64,000 nt of DNA from Lucifuga dentata (lineage: Eukaryota; Chordata; Actinopteri; Ophidiiformes; Bythitidae), in NCBI GenBank assembly GCA_014773175.1, contig VXCM01002594.1, forward strand, positions 1 through 64,000, in the 5' to 3' direction. The notes under the pieces were generated by a model that saw only the letters and a program-made list of their open reading frames with translations, did no database searches and was not told the origin of the DNA. Below, in pieces: positions 13,912 through 26,530 of the stretch. A program made the translations under genes and the position numbers. Positions within the stretch are counted from its first letter, which is position 1. Each line of letters begins with the position of its first letter.

Positions 13912-14804
13912 GTAACTACCATATATATCGAGTATAAACCGAGTTTTTTTTTTTTAAACCAAACTTCACAACTTAAATCGGGGAGTCGGTTTATACACAA
14001 GTAATTCAAATCGGATCCCAGAGAACGAAATTTCCAGGAGTAGAAATACTACCCATTACAACTACCCATGGAAAGTAGTTTAAATCATACTTCAGAATGA
14101 TGTATTTCCTGACTAAACATCTTATTCAGCAGATTTTGCTGCGGCCAGTAAGCCATCCATTAGTTATGATAATCAACTGCTGAAATAAATATCATGTTTA
14201 CCAGAACGTGGATTATTTTCAGAAAATCAAAGGAATACTATGACAATACCCAGAGAAACAGGCAATTTGCTAAACAAATAAGTTGATGGAACAATATCAG
14301 GGGGTCGTCTGAGGGAATTCCAAAACTCTGTATGGAGGAATGTCCAGCACATAGACAGACCTGCATCGACTTAGGTACAGGATAATTACTGAAAACATGT
14401 CATAGGTGAGATTCTCAAAAAAAAAAAAAAAAAAAAAAAAAAACTACACCATAATTACACAGCTAAATAAGCGCCGTGATAATTATAACTCATTTGTAAA
14501 CCTTTCCTTACCTTCATCAATGCAATTCAGACGAGGAAGAGAATTGCGGAAAACTTAATGTTAGCTAATGTCACTTACGTAATCAGCTGTTCAGCTGTTT
14601 ACCGGTACCGGTAGAGGATTATTTTCAGAAAATCAAAGGAGTACTATGACAATTATCAGAAAAAAAACCCCCAAAAAACAGGTAAGTTGCTAAACACATA
14701 AATTGATGAACAACTTCAGGGGGTCGCTTATATGCGGGTTTCTTTAAAAATCTAAATTTGCAGGCCAAAATCGGGGTCAGCTTATAGTCGAGTATTTACG
14801 GTAA
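13912..14804. mobile_element. non-autonomous DNA transposon with terminal inverted repeats, about 0.9 kb
   Basis: The left end (TACCATATATATCGAGTATAAACCGA) is roughly the reverse complement of the right end (GTCAGCTTATAGTCGAGTATTTACGGTAA). Inside, a block of about 100 bp (near 14212-14311) recurs at 14616-14737, sharing TATTTTCAGAAAATCAAAGGA and CAGGGGGTCG. No transposase frame is visible, so it is a MITE-like element. The exact ends are approximate. Confidence 0.65.
14417..14444. repeat. poly(A) tract
   Basis: An uninterrupted run of A residues inside the 13.9-14.8 kb element. Confidence 0.9.
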
Positions 14805-17800
14805 TTTACTAAACTGAAGCGTTAAAAGAGTACACTGACCACAAATAATAATCTTGAATCACTGACTTCCACTGCGAAGAACTGAAGCTGTCATTGATCA
14901 AACAAATAATGTGTAAAATCTTATATTGTATGATATTCTCTCCTTAACCAGATAGCAAAATGGCTAAGAGTAACATGCTTTTTAATATTCATAAATGGAA
15001 TAAACAGTGAAGCAGATTCATGCATGTGCTTTTACTAAAATATATAAGAATTCTTTGTACTGAAATGTAAAAAATATATAGAGCTGATGCAAGATTTTTG
15101 TAAAAACATAAATAGTAAATACAAATAAAGACATGTACTATGTAATAAGTAATTCTGAATTCTGAAAGCATCAGGTTACATGACTCATCACTCATAAAAG
15201 TCACAAATTTCTAAATGAGAATTAAATTAACAGCTAGATATTAACAGCTAGATTAGGTATCAAAGGTAAAATCTGTGTTCCAAAAATAAAGAAAAGTATT
15301 TTAGTCCCAGCATCATAAATCAAAACACAAAACGTGATCCTGTTATCACTCTTTTAATAAAAGTAAACAAATCTAAGTTTGGCAGCAAACAAATAACTTT
15401 CCCAAATATCCTTAAAACCTTGGAAACCTTTGGAATTTGTGATTAAAAGTCCAACAGATGAAATGCACCACGATTCCCTCTAAAATTCCACAATGAAAGT
15501 CGTTTAGCCTGACCTGATTAAAAAGCAGTTCCTCTTCTGCAACATTCCACTGCTCACACAATAGCCACACATGAGCATGACAAATCCTCCAATGTATTGT
15601 GCGTAAAAGGTGTCAGGTGAGGAAAGACAGGAAGAATAGCAGGAAGCTATTTTCATGTAAGATAGGATAGGATACTGGTAGGAAGGTGTAAAGACAATCA
15701 GAGATGTAATCTGAGGGGAAACATTTTTTATACCTCCCAAAGTCCTGAAAACAGCATGAGGTAGGATTTAATGTAACATATCTCAACCAAAAGAGACAGA
15801 TAGGATGAGGCATAAAATGAGTATGTGTAACTATGTGTAAACAACACAGGACTATGACTATGTGTAAACAACACAGGAAATGATAAGTCTGCATTCTTTT
15901 AATAAATGTTAATTCAAGACACTTGACACATATTCATTGGGTAGCGACATGGAGACACCTTGTGGCAAGGAGATGGGGTGGGGATGGTGAGGGAAGTAGA
16001 GGTTTGGGAACCTTTGAGGATCAGCTAATCTCAGTTGGCTCCTTGTTTGTAATCAGTGGAAATCCTCTTGAGCCTGGTTCACTAAGCACTGCTGACAATC
16101 AAGGGAAACTGAGGCTGGAGGAGGAGATGAATGCCTGTCGGTGCACCTGCATTACTGTGTGGCTGTGGACTTAACCAGAATTACACACAATGCCTGGGAA
16201 GACCACAGATGACTGTTGCAGGATTTGTCACACCTGATGATGATGGATGCCAGGCAACCCCTGATGCTTTTAGCTGCATGCATGCATATGGAAATTTGAA
16301 TTGCACAATTGACGTGCACTTCAAATTTCAATTAATCAATCAGGAGGAATTTGAAAATTAAAGAGTTAGTGCTATGGTAATCAGTGCTATTGGCACTAAT
16401 CAACGGAGTGACACGCTGCCTTTACTCTTTATTCTGTCCACTTTGTAGGTTCTGCCTGAGCCAACTGCACTGTAACCAACCAGTGCCCCTACACTCCCTT
16501 CTCACAAGCCCCCACCCTTCCTGACAAAGGAAACACATGTTATGGGATACATCCCTGTTACAGACCAGCTTGGCTGGGACAGTCACTATTGAACTGTATA
16601 GTTTTTCTTGTGTATGTTTGCTACTTTTTACATTATGAAGTGNGGACAGTCACTATTGAACTGTATAGTTTTTCTTGTGTATGTTTGCTACTTTTTACAT
16701 TATGAAGTGAACAGTCGCCTTTATTCCTTATGCGGCACAATGAAGCACTGCAGCTCATAATGCGAGCCCCTGATGACAAAAAAATAAATAAAAATGTTTT
16801 TAAAAACCTCATTATTTGCGGCTGATCCTCTCACTGTTGGCATTTTGAGAGATTTAAACTGCTTCACAGATCAGGTTAATACTGAGAGTTAATACATAAG
16901 GAGAGTTGTGGTGGCTGCTATGGCAACTAAACTGGATTGGGCATATTTACAGATCACAAGGAGTCACCTGAGACCACATCAGTCAATGCGATTCAGTGAT
17001 GAGTCATGTAACCTGATGCTTTAGAAATCCAGAAAAAAATCCATAAAATGTCCAAAATATAACACACGGGCTACGAGTGTTACATGGGTTTGAACTGTAC
17101 AAAAAGTTTTGCAGGAATTTCATATAAAGGACTTTTGGACATGTTTTGAGCAACACCCAGCCCACCCTGGCAACTGATAAGGGTGTAGTGAATTGAACAC
17201 AGTGAGTGGGGGGTAGTATCACTGTGAATGAAGACACTAATAGGAGATTAGATGAAGTCAGAGATACAAAGGTCTTTAAGTGGTCAGCCATATGCGTAGT
17301 TGAGAACACGGGTGTGAGGCTGAGCGCTCGTAATACACCTCCATGCAGGGTGTCTATCTGTTCAGGATGTAAAAAGTGCACAGTGCGGTATCCAGGATAC
17401 TCTGTGTCTCCATCACACACCAGCGGGAGCAAAACTTCAGGCATGCGGCTATGTTGCTTTCCAAAAACACTAAAGAGCTAAACTTTATTTATTCATCCAA
17501 TCAAGGGACGCTGCCTCAGCATAGTGCATGGTCAATACAACGACTTAGCTGCCTCCTACAGCTAAGTCCATGCAAAACAAACAGGCAGCAAATAAAAACA
17601 AAGCCTTGAGGAAAGCTCTGTCTCTACTATATTCACAAGCTTAGACGCTGATCACCAGGGTCACATGATTTCCTTCTGCATAAGACTTCTGTTTATGTCT
17701 TCAAGCTTCTATAATTTTCCTCTCTCTCCTTTTTCTGAATGTCAGCAAATAAAACATCACGTGAAGGAATTATTATAACAAACCCGAGATCTCTGTGAGT

Positions 17801-20382
17801 TTGTCGTTTTACACAGAACTCATTTGTTTATTGTGGGCAGAGAGTGCACAATGAGCTTGTGTCGGCTTTTAAACAAAAAAAAAAAAAAAANAAAAAAAAA
17901 AAAAAAAAGACTTCAGTGTTTCATGTGCATTTTCCTTGAATGGGCAACTACAATTCCACATCAAGATTCATTTTACATCAAATGGCCTGTCTAAACTCTG
18001 TATTTTAAAAGTATAATCTGTGATCAAATGTGGAAAAAAAAGTTGGCCCACCACAGACATTCACACACAGAATTCAAACCTGACCTGACAGGTATTTTAA
18101 TACAGTGACTGACAGAAAAATCTTAAGGATTGCAAAAGTGCTGCACAGAATTTTCACAATCACAGTTGGAATATGACGTCTGTCTTGGATGCTTCTTTCT
18201 CTGTACCAATCTCTGTACCAATCCGAAATCAACCTGGATGCAAACCTTGCCCCAACCCCACCCAAATCTAGGCCCCACCCCCTGTAAGATGTGTCTGCTC
18301 CCCCTTCTTCCATCACTGGCCTGCAGTGTCAGAGCGAGGAATGCCAACTATGCAGCCTGTCTGGTGAAAAGACATTAGAGTAGATTTTCTAGCTGTGGCT
18401 GGTCCCATCCACACACTCCACAGAGCATGGAGCCATGTGAACCAGTACTGGAGACTGTAGAGAACATGAACCCTGATTAATCAGGCCAATAGCATGCAGG
18501 GTATTGAAGGTAGAGAGTAAAAGCTCATAGGCAAGGGTTAACTTCCCACTGAGGAATAGCTGACTTTAGCTATCTATATATTCCATAAAAATTGTAGCCA
18601 GTAAATCATGATTCATTCAGTCTCCTCCTTTAGCTCCTGAGGTGAATTCAGATAAATAACAGCTCTAAGCATGATAAGGCCCTAAACTTTCCAGGGAAAT
18701 CCCAGATGAACAATAACTCCAATACTAACTTTCACTTTCATCTCTCAGGTCTTGATAGCAGTACAGAGCCAGAACGTTAAGTAGTTCCCCAAACACTTCA
18801 CAACAGCCTTCCACCTTCAACACCGTACAAATAAATACTTAAACCATTTCCACTCATGTGAAAAATATATCTAATATTTGCCTCTCATTTGGTTCAAGTA
18901 TGTACAGTAAAACAGATCAGGAACCAAACCAGATACAGATTCTTCCTAAACCTGAAGAAATTAAGTATAAAAACTAAAACCAGGAAACTGGCCATTGTAT
19001 TGGTTAATTGTACTGTAATCCTTCTCTCTATATCCAACAGAGGTTCATCCTGGTGTAAGCTGTGTGTGAGTCTGAATAGGAGGTCAGTGACCACAGCAAA
19101 GCAATGTCAGAGGGGCCAACATGTTTCATTAGAGCCAAACACAGAGGGGGATATAACATGGTATTCAAAGCCGATTAACCTGTACTGAGAATGAACTGAA
19201 ACCTCCAAAATCAGTGATATAACAAACTGTGTAAGAAGGGCTGAGTGAATTTTGGAAAATATCCAATTGTGATTTATCTGACCAATACTGAAACTGCTGT
19301 TAAGCTTAGTTTTCTGTATTGATGGTCCACGTGGTGTTTTACACCAACTGTATCTTCAGATGAAAGAAGCAGAAAGAATTAAGAGGTCTTTTACTGAAAT
19401 TGCTTAATAATTGTCTATAATTTGCATTAAAATGAAACAGAGAAGCAAATGTTCAAAATCTAAAATATCTACTTGTGGAACCCATGTTAGATTGAGGGCA
19501 GAGCAATCCTAAAATAAAAAGCGAATTCCCCTCTCAGAGATGGCAAATACAGGAAATGATTCAAAAGAGGAGAGAAAATAGCATATATTGGGTGGAAAAT
19601 ATAACGACAAGGTTAGAGTGTTTGCCTTTAGGTTGCCATCCAATCTCATCTTTCATTCCCACAAATACAAGTTAATGACCATTTGCAAAAAAGGATGTGA
19701 GGGGAAACATTACTTTTATAGAAAAAAATTAGGGGGGGATGAGCATAAATACACCTCACAAAAATACACAGGGTCTTAAAATGAAATGTGCTAGTCATTA
19801 GTCTTTCAAGACACTTTTCCATCAGCCCAACGTGGATATGTTATTCTGTCTCCAGTCAGGAGTATAATGCTTTTCAGGGCTTAATCCGATGAGCTTAATC
19901 CGTGGGCCAGTGCATGTGTTCACAGCAATGATTTTGTTTGTGGAGCTTTATGGCTGACCAGAGTTACCTCTTGGCTAATACTCTGGCTGGCCTCTCACAA
20001 AATTACTGCATCAGTGGTGGCAGGCACGGCAGGATCCATCTACCGTAAACTTGCTCTTTATCTGAGCCGGGCCGTGTAAAGACCTGTCTACTACAGCCCC
20101 ACTGATATGACTTTTAAAAGCAGCTAGGGGCTAATGGAAACTCCTGCAAACCCTCACAAGGCTTAGATGTAGTAGAGGCTATAAATAATACAAACATAGC
20201 TAAGGACTTGTGGATTTAAGAATAAATAGTGAGTAAAATTCAAAGGCTTTTCACATGTAAAGAGCAGAGTGACAGTTTAGGTTATGCATTTGATGTAAAT
20301 TGCACAACCGCTGTGTCATTAAGTAATTGAGTGTTCCATTTTAACACAGTGTACACAATGCCAAATAGCTAGGATGTGTGTG

Positions 20383-20413
<31 letters not shown>

Positions 20414-21461
20414 CACTTGTGTGACATGGAAGCAGCAATCTTCATTCCATTCATTCAAATCTGGCTCCTTATTAGATCACAGCTAAACAGCGACTGTGGT
20501 TATCAGATTACAGAGAAATGCAAACTGGATTAACCACATAAAAAAAGGAAAGAGAAGGCCGTAGGGTTGTGACTCGGTACTCCACAGCTGCACTTAGGTG
20601 TGTGCTGCGATGACTCAAAATAGCAACCTTAATGGCCTGGAGGATGGAGGCAAAGCAATATTCCACTGATTGCTACACTGTTGATGATAATGTGCTGCAT
20701 TCATACACTCTACAGCAGGATCTCTGTGGCGAGCCTCAACAGTGAGAAGAAGAGTAGTTTTGATATTTGATTCTGTTTGATTCAGCATGGAGGGTATGTT
20801 CTCTTCCACAACAGCAACCACCTAACAACTCTGCTTTTCCACATTGTTCTCCATCTGGATAGATGAGAGGGAGAGCCAGAACTAAACAAACTGTCAGAGC
20901 TGCTGCTGAGTGAGCATTCCAACCTCCCTCAAAACAAACTTCACCTTAGTAATAAACCTTCACCAGACAAACTTTGGATATTAAAAAATGCCAATCCTAT
21001 TATGAACGTGCAAGGTGAAAATGCCTTCAACATTGCAGTCTGAAAATACTGGGTAGGCTATGAGGCTAGTAAAATGCTGCAGGGTTAGCAGTGTTTCCCA
21101 TACATATGAAACTTGGGCAACCTGCCCAGGTAAATGAAGACCCGCCCAGGTTTTGTGGGATGACCCAGCCTTAAAAAAATACACATTTAATGATGTCATC
21201 AAACTGCTGACCAAAATATTGCTAAAATATGGAATAAATTTGTAATCTTGCTGTCATTTCGAAGGTAAAAGTATCCTAAAAAGATCCCATGATTAGGTTT
21301 TGTCACCGTTAATCCATTTTCATCAAAATCCCCGTAGACCGGCATCTATCTCCTTCCTTATGAGCATACCATAAATGCTCAAATAGTGGCAGGTCCTTTT
21401 TTTTNAGAGAACCAGGCTTTTATTCCAGCCAGGTCATTATTTCTAATTTTAAAATATATGC
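14805..21461. other. non-coding stretch
   Basis: No supportable gene. It contains an N-gap duplication at 16577-16709, a poly(A) run with an N around 17875-17908, a poly(T) run near 20384-20408, and a 24-bp tandem repeat near 15825-15878. The remaining open frames look like chance. Confidence 0.55.
16577..16709. repeat. 66-bp exact direct duplication around a single N (assembly join)
   Basis: Bases 16577-16642 equal 16644-16709, with N at 16643. It is best read as an unmerged overlap of two contigs. Confidence 0.9.
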
Positions 21462-21712
21462 AACCTCCATGTTTGTCACCAAAGTTTCCCTCTGCTGTAT
21501 CATAGTTAATTACTTTCTTTAGTTTTCCTTTGAAACCCCACTGAGTTCAAATGAAAGCGCACTCATTATGTTTTTGTAGTTGCCTAGCAACCAGTAGTAT
21601 ACAGTCTGGTAGGGGCCATTTTCAACTGAGTGTTTTTTGCTTTTTCTTTGCACTTTTAAAGCCAAATAGCCATGTTAAACATTTGTTGGAATCTTCTATT
21701 GCACAGTTATCT
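21462..21712 (+). repeat. interspersed repeat, copy 2 of the pair with 62-350
   Basis: It has the same order of shared words as the copy at 62-350, in the same orientation and about 21.4 kb apart. It is followed by a poly(G) run containing an N (21746-21776), so the right end is uncertain. Confidence 0.7.
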
Positions 21713-21776
21713 AATTTTTTTATTTTTATATATAGCTTTTTTGTTTGGGGGGGGGGGGNGGGGGGGGGGGGGGGGC

Positions 21777-24429
21777 TTGGATGCCTGCCCACCACCACAA
21801 GTAAATTTTGTTACATACACTCAAAACTGTTACATACACTCAACATATATGGTGAGTGTAAAACAAGTCCCAGAATGGAGCAGTGCACTTGTTAACAGGA
21901 AAACACCCACTGATCAGGCTCTGTAGTGGACTGCCTTTCTGTTATGGTAACGTCCTCTGTGCTCCAAAACAGTTCTGCTCCATCAGGCAGAACACTCAGG
22001 CAGAGTGGGCGGTCTCTAAGCCAGCCCTGCTCTGGGCACTGCCTGCATGAAACCCCCGATCAGCCCAAATACAGCCACAGGAAACGAGCTCCATCTCGGA
22101 AAAGACAGGCTTCTGTTCTCCCACAACAAGATAGAAGACAGGAAGTCATGGGCACTTCCTGTTCAGACAGGTTGGAAAGATTCTGGAGACTAAGTGCCAA
22201 TTACTGTTTTCACATGTCCGCTGCCCAAGCATGTGTGTACATATGCCACTGTAATAACATTTATGTAACACGTAGCCACTAACCCCAAAATCAATGGACA
22301 ATTGCGCCTCAGGGTCTATGTATTGCAGAATGCAGAGTACACTGATTTCTGTTGGGAAAAGCAGTTAAATATTTCCTAATGTCCCACATTTAGTCATTTT
22401 TTCTATAAGCTGGAAATTGTTAATCTGTTTATATGATTGTGGGATTCTGTCTCGGTTGAAATTTTATATTTAACACATATTTAGTGTGACATGAGGTTAA
22501 AATGCATTCTTTGCTGTCTCAGTAAGGAAGCACAAAGAGGTATTATGCAAAACTATACCCATGATTTTTAATCAATATTTATTGGTGATTGAACAAAATC
22601 TGTATGGTCACTGGATTATTTAAATTGCAACATTTAATGATGTGAAGAAACCAAATTCAGTGGGGCTGGGCCTCACACAGTATTACTCCAATCAGTGTCA
22701 ACCTAAATATTTAAAAACTAATTCTGACTTTCACTAACTTTCCCTATTAAAACAAAAAAATTATCAAAAAAGTCTAAAGCAGGAATTGAAGTCAGAGTAC
22801 CAGTACTGACTTCTATTGTAATTTTCTGAACATGGCTAGATGGGTATTGCTCCTCTCTCTTTTTGACACAATATGCTGTATTATCTCAGCCTTCGTGTGC
22901 TTAATTGAAGGTTTCTCAGCCAGCTTTCTCTGACTACAAGAGCCCTGCATGGTAAATCTGGTTCAGATTTTAACCACAACTGCATGAACCCATGCCCAAA
23001 TCCAAGCACACACGTTTTTTTAGTGAGCTTCAGGGTGTGTTTTATTTATCACTTTGCTACAAGCCTTCACTGCACAAGCTTTGTATCAGTGCTACAAGCT
23101 ACAGATATAAATAGTTTTCACTGTTTTCACTACACTTTAACTTCCTGCTTGGGAAGAGTGGGTTTCACAGTGGGCAGGTGTAGAAGAAGTGGAAAACATT
23201 AGGAAAGGAAGTGTTTTTTCCTTTCCTATTCAATTCAGTCGTTCCACGTAATATCTACAGCTGGGACTGATGAAAGGTTAAGACGAGTTCTACACTTCCA
23301 TGGGAATGTTTACCTTGCAGATATACCAATGTGGGTGTTATTAAAAGAAAAGTAGCCCCTAACAAAATAATCTGCAACTGAATGTACCAACACTTTCAAA
23401 CGCAGGCCAACAAACAATTACTGAGTCATAAACTGAGTCATAAACTGGAATGCTGATCAATATCATTTCTGACAAAAAGTATCTCTGAGCAAAATGGCTG
23501 TCTATGCCTCACTATGCAAATTTAATGAAATGTAGGAGCTTTCACCTGATATCAACAGCCTACAAATGAATAAATAAATGTGTCATCAGGATTGTTTTCC
23601 AGTAAAATAACAAATAAGAACAACCCCATGAGGGCTGTTGGCTGTAAGATCATGACTGTAACAATTATTGTACAGAACTGAGTAATCTTACATCTTACAT
23701 GGATCCTTGACATATACTGATGTACTGGAAAACAGAGTGCGGTCTGTGGAATGTTACCAAGTAGTACCACGTTTTTTGCTTGCCTAATCCACAACATAGG
23801 AGAGTCTCTTGATGAGTACATTGGTTACTAGAGCAGCCTCATGCATTATTGACCCAGCCAGAGAACTCATCTGCTCTCCCATTGCTGTTGCCCCCTCCCC
23901 CCTGGGGCTTTGTGCTTGCAGAGTGCCTTTTACCATTTTACCATTACAGTTGCAACTTATGCAGCTTATTCAGTCTTCACATTGAAAGCAACAGGCCTTA
24001 TACTGGGAGAGAGAGAAGAGAAAAAGAAAGAGGAATACAGAGAGGCCAAGCTGCTTAGGCTTTTCACAACACTGACAGCCTTGCAAACTTTTGAGTATCT
24101 GGCAGCATATGTGACAGCACCAGCATCTTCCCCATTCTGCTCCACGCACACTGTTACTGAGGAGACGTGAGAATGGTTTAAATGGGATATATCGTGCTTT
24201 TATGTATACTTTTCCTCATTTTTATGATGTAATATAATAGGGAGTGTGTGTTGAACATTGTTAAAAGTTGCAGAATTTTAGAAATAAACTTAAGAAGTGC
24301 ATCCAGCAAGACAAACTCATGGGCCCTGAACTGACCTGAAAGCTATTATTTTTTTTTAAATTATTTCTTCAATTCTTAAAAATTAATACAAGGTTAGCAA
24401 GTTAGTCTGGCCAGCATCTGTGTTTCACA
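21777..24429. other. non-coding stretch
   Basis: No gene was recognised. A frame of 118 codons at 21926-22282 has no domain or splice context that I can identify. The rest is ordinary intergenic-looking sequence. Confidence 0.5.
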
Positions 24430-25063
24430 GGGTGCATTCTGAGTTCCTTATTCGTTTCCACGTCCTTCACTTGCGTCTTTTCCTTGCATCTTAGTCCCGC
24501 CCACTAAAGATGTGAGGAAAGGATGCAAGGAAAAGACGGGAGGACAAAGGAGCTGAGGAACTACGATTTAAGAGAAATGAAACATCCTTGCTTCTCAAGC
24601 ATCATCTAAAGAAATGTGACTTGTCACACAGCTGATCAGCTGTCAGTTTGGAGCTGCTGTGTTTTAGTTTAAGAAGATAATAAACTACCGAAATGAAATA
24701 TTCTCCTCTGATTATTACTATAACAATGAACATGAACAGTTTGACAAATGTTCACATGCAGAACAATCTGACTTTATAATCTACAGATCATCACATTTTT
24801 AAGTATATTTCATTGCTCAGAGAGATAAATATAAATGTTTATCAGCGTTAGTGAACTTTTCCAAACGGGATGTTTTATTAAACATTTCAGTGGATTTTGT
24901 TGGAACAGGTCAATACAGCTTATTTGATGATATACGAGTTATTTTATTGTTTTATGTTTATTTATCATTCAGCGCTGCACTGAAACACAAACCAGATTGG
25001 TTTCTGGGTCATGCGAGGATCAAGGAGTGAGGAACGATCAAATAAGGAACATCGAATGCACCC
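24430..25063. mobile_element. 634-bp TIR element with an internal hairpin
   Basis: The left end GGGTGCATTCTGAGTTCCTT and the right end AAGGAACATCGAATGCACCC are near-perfect inverted repeats. A second inverted repeat lies just inside the left end: GTCTTTTCCTTGCATC near 24475 pairs with GATGCAAGGAAAAGAC near 24520. There is no coding frame and no clear target-site duplication. It is a non-autonomous DNA transposon; the superfamily is not determined. Confidence 0.75.
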
Positions 25064-25291
25064 ATAGCCAGTGGGAATTACCAGCTCGGGTCTCAGACAA
25101 CTAGCCAATCAGAACAGAGCTGGCTTTTTGGGTAGGGGACCTTAAAGAGACAGTACCTACAACTCCCTGTTTTCAATCAGTGTGCACAGCGGTGTTCTAG
25201 CAGGGAAAAGTAGAAATGAATACATTTGTTTTTGCACACTAAAGGATTGCAAATTGAAAATAAGAACACTGAAATATATGTTGCCTTTAAG
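25064..25291 (+). repeat. interspersed repeat family B, copy 1
   Basis: The block with CCAATCAGA-CAGAGCTGGCTTTTTGGGTAGGGGACCTTAAAG and the ending ATATGTTGCCTTTAA matches 44490-44714 by eye. The ending resembles the CCTTTAAGAGACAG...CCCTTTAA repeat that is widespread in teleosts (from memory). It directly abuts the right end of the 24.4-25.06 kb element. Confidence 0.6.
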
Positions 25292-25559
25292 ATTCAAGAT
25301 AAATGATTGATATCTATAATTAATATCAGACTCATATGTCCAAGCTCTGTTGTACAAAAGGCCTCTTCAAATGTACCTGGCATATGCGCCAATGTGTTTA
25401 AGCATGACTCACAAACTCAAGCATGGGCTGCAGGACTGAACATGACTTAATGCCAAAGATCAAAGACAGAACATGTTCATTCAAACCTGTTGAATACTTT
25501 GAAGAAAGTCCCTGACACTCTTACTGCAGTTGATAGGTTAGTAATATAGCTAAGTATAT

Positions 25560-26110
25560 TATACAGCAACTTTCTAGAGCAAACATCACAGTGTTTAACA
25601 AATCACAAAAAAAAAACAAAAAAATAAAACAGATTTTAGAAAAAACCCACCATGCATTAGACAAACACAGCACACACCAATAAAAAGCTTGTCAGTAAAA
25701 AAAAAGGTTTTAAGATGTTTTTTAAAACAATCCACATTGTTGGCTGACGTAATGTCTATGGAGAGGCTATTCCAGAGACTTGATGCTACAACAGCAAAAG
25801 CTTGATCACTTCTAGTCTTATAGATCAGGAAAGACCCTGATCAGAAGACCTAAGTTTCCTGTCACCAGAGCTCAGAGTTCACAACTATAGGCAGGGGCTT
25901 GACTGTGGAGAGCCTTGTAAGTGAAAAAGAATATTTTTAAAATCAAACCTGTATTTTACTGGCATCACAGCCAATGTATTGACACCAGGACAGGGGAGAT
26001 ATGAAATCTATAGCTGGTTCTGCATATATATGAAAGACAATGTGATCTGTGTCAGTGGAGTGACCTGACTGTGTACACACCCACCAGAGGTATTTTGGCG
26101 ATTTCCACAT
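25560..26110. repeat. probable high-copy teleost interspersed repeat
   Basis: The stretch contains the words TTGGCTGACGTAATGTC, GGCTATTCCAGAG, CAACAGCAAAAGCTTGATCAC and GAGAGCCTTGTAAGTGAAAA. I recognise these as a repeat seen many times in fish genomes. The family is not assigned, and this copy shows no conserved coding frame. Confidence 0.45.
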
Positions 26111-26423
26111 CCTGGGAAATCTACTACTACAATGCTTTGGAAAAGCAAAAGCACCAAGGTGTTCAGGTGTGGCCGATGAGCAACAGCACTGAATGAAGTA
26201 GAGTAAGTTATTTATGCTAGCAAGAGAGGAAATGGTTTGTAATGTTGACTGCAATAAGTGGAACATTGCATCTCCTATGGGACTTCTATGCACTGTAGCA
26301 GGGGCGTAGCAGATTACTTTTGGCTCTAACATTGGCAATGTTTGACTTGAGCAAACACAATGTAAATGTCACATGATGCAGGATGAAATGTCACAGGTAA
26401 GAATAACAGGTAGAGCATGCATC

Positions 26424-26530
26424 TCAAACCAGTTCCATGGGGGGCCAAGAGGCTGCAAGTTTTCAGTCCAACCAAACCCTTCATCAGCTGAATTCACTGA
26501 TTAGCTCCTCATCTCTGATTGGCACATGAC
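26424..26530. repeat. fragment of a DNA-transposon-like repeat
   Basis: The sequence TCTCAAACCAGTTCCATGGGGGGCC, followed by GCAAGTTTTCAGTCCAACC, resembles the ends of abundant non-autonomous fish transposons. Only a fragment is visible and the call is tentative. Confidence 0.35.

Noticed and set aside
21926..22282. A 118-codon frame on the plus strand
   Set aside because: Composition and context look like chance; no domain, no start context, and no neighbouring exon.
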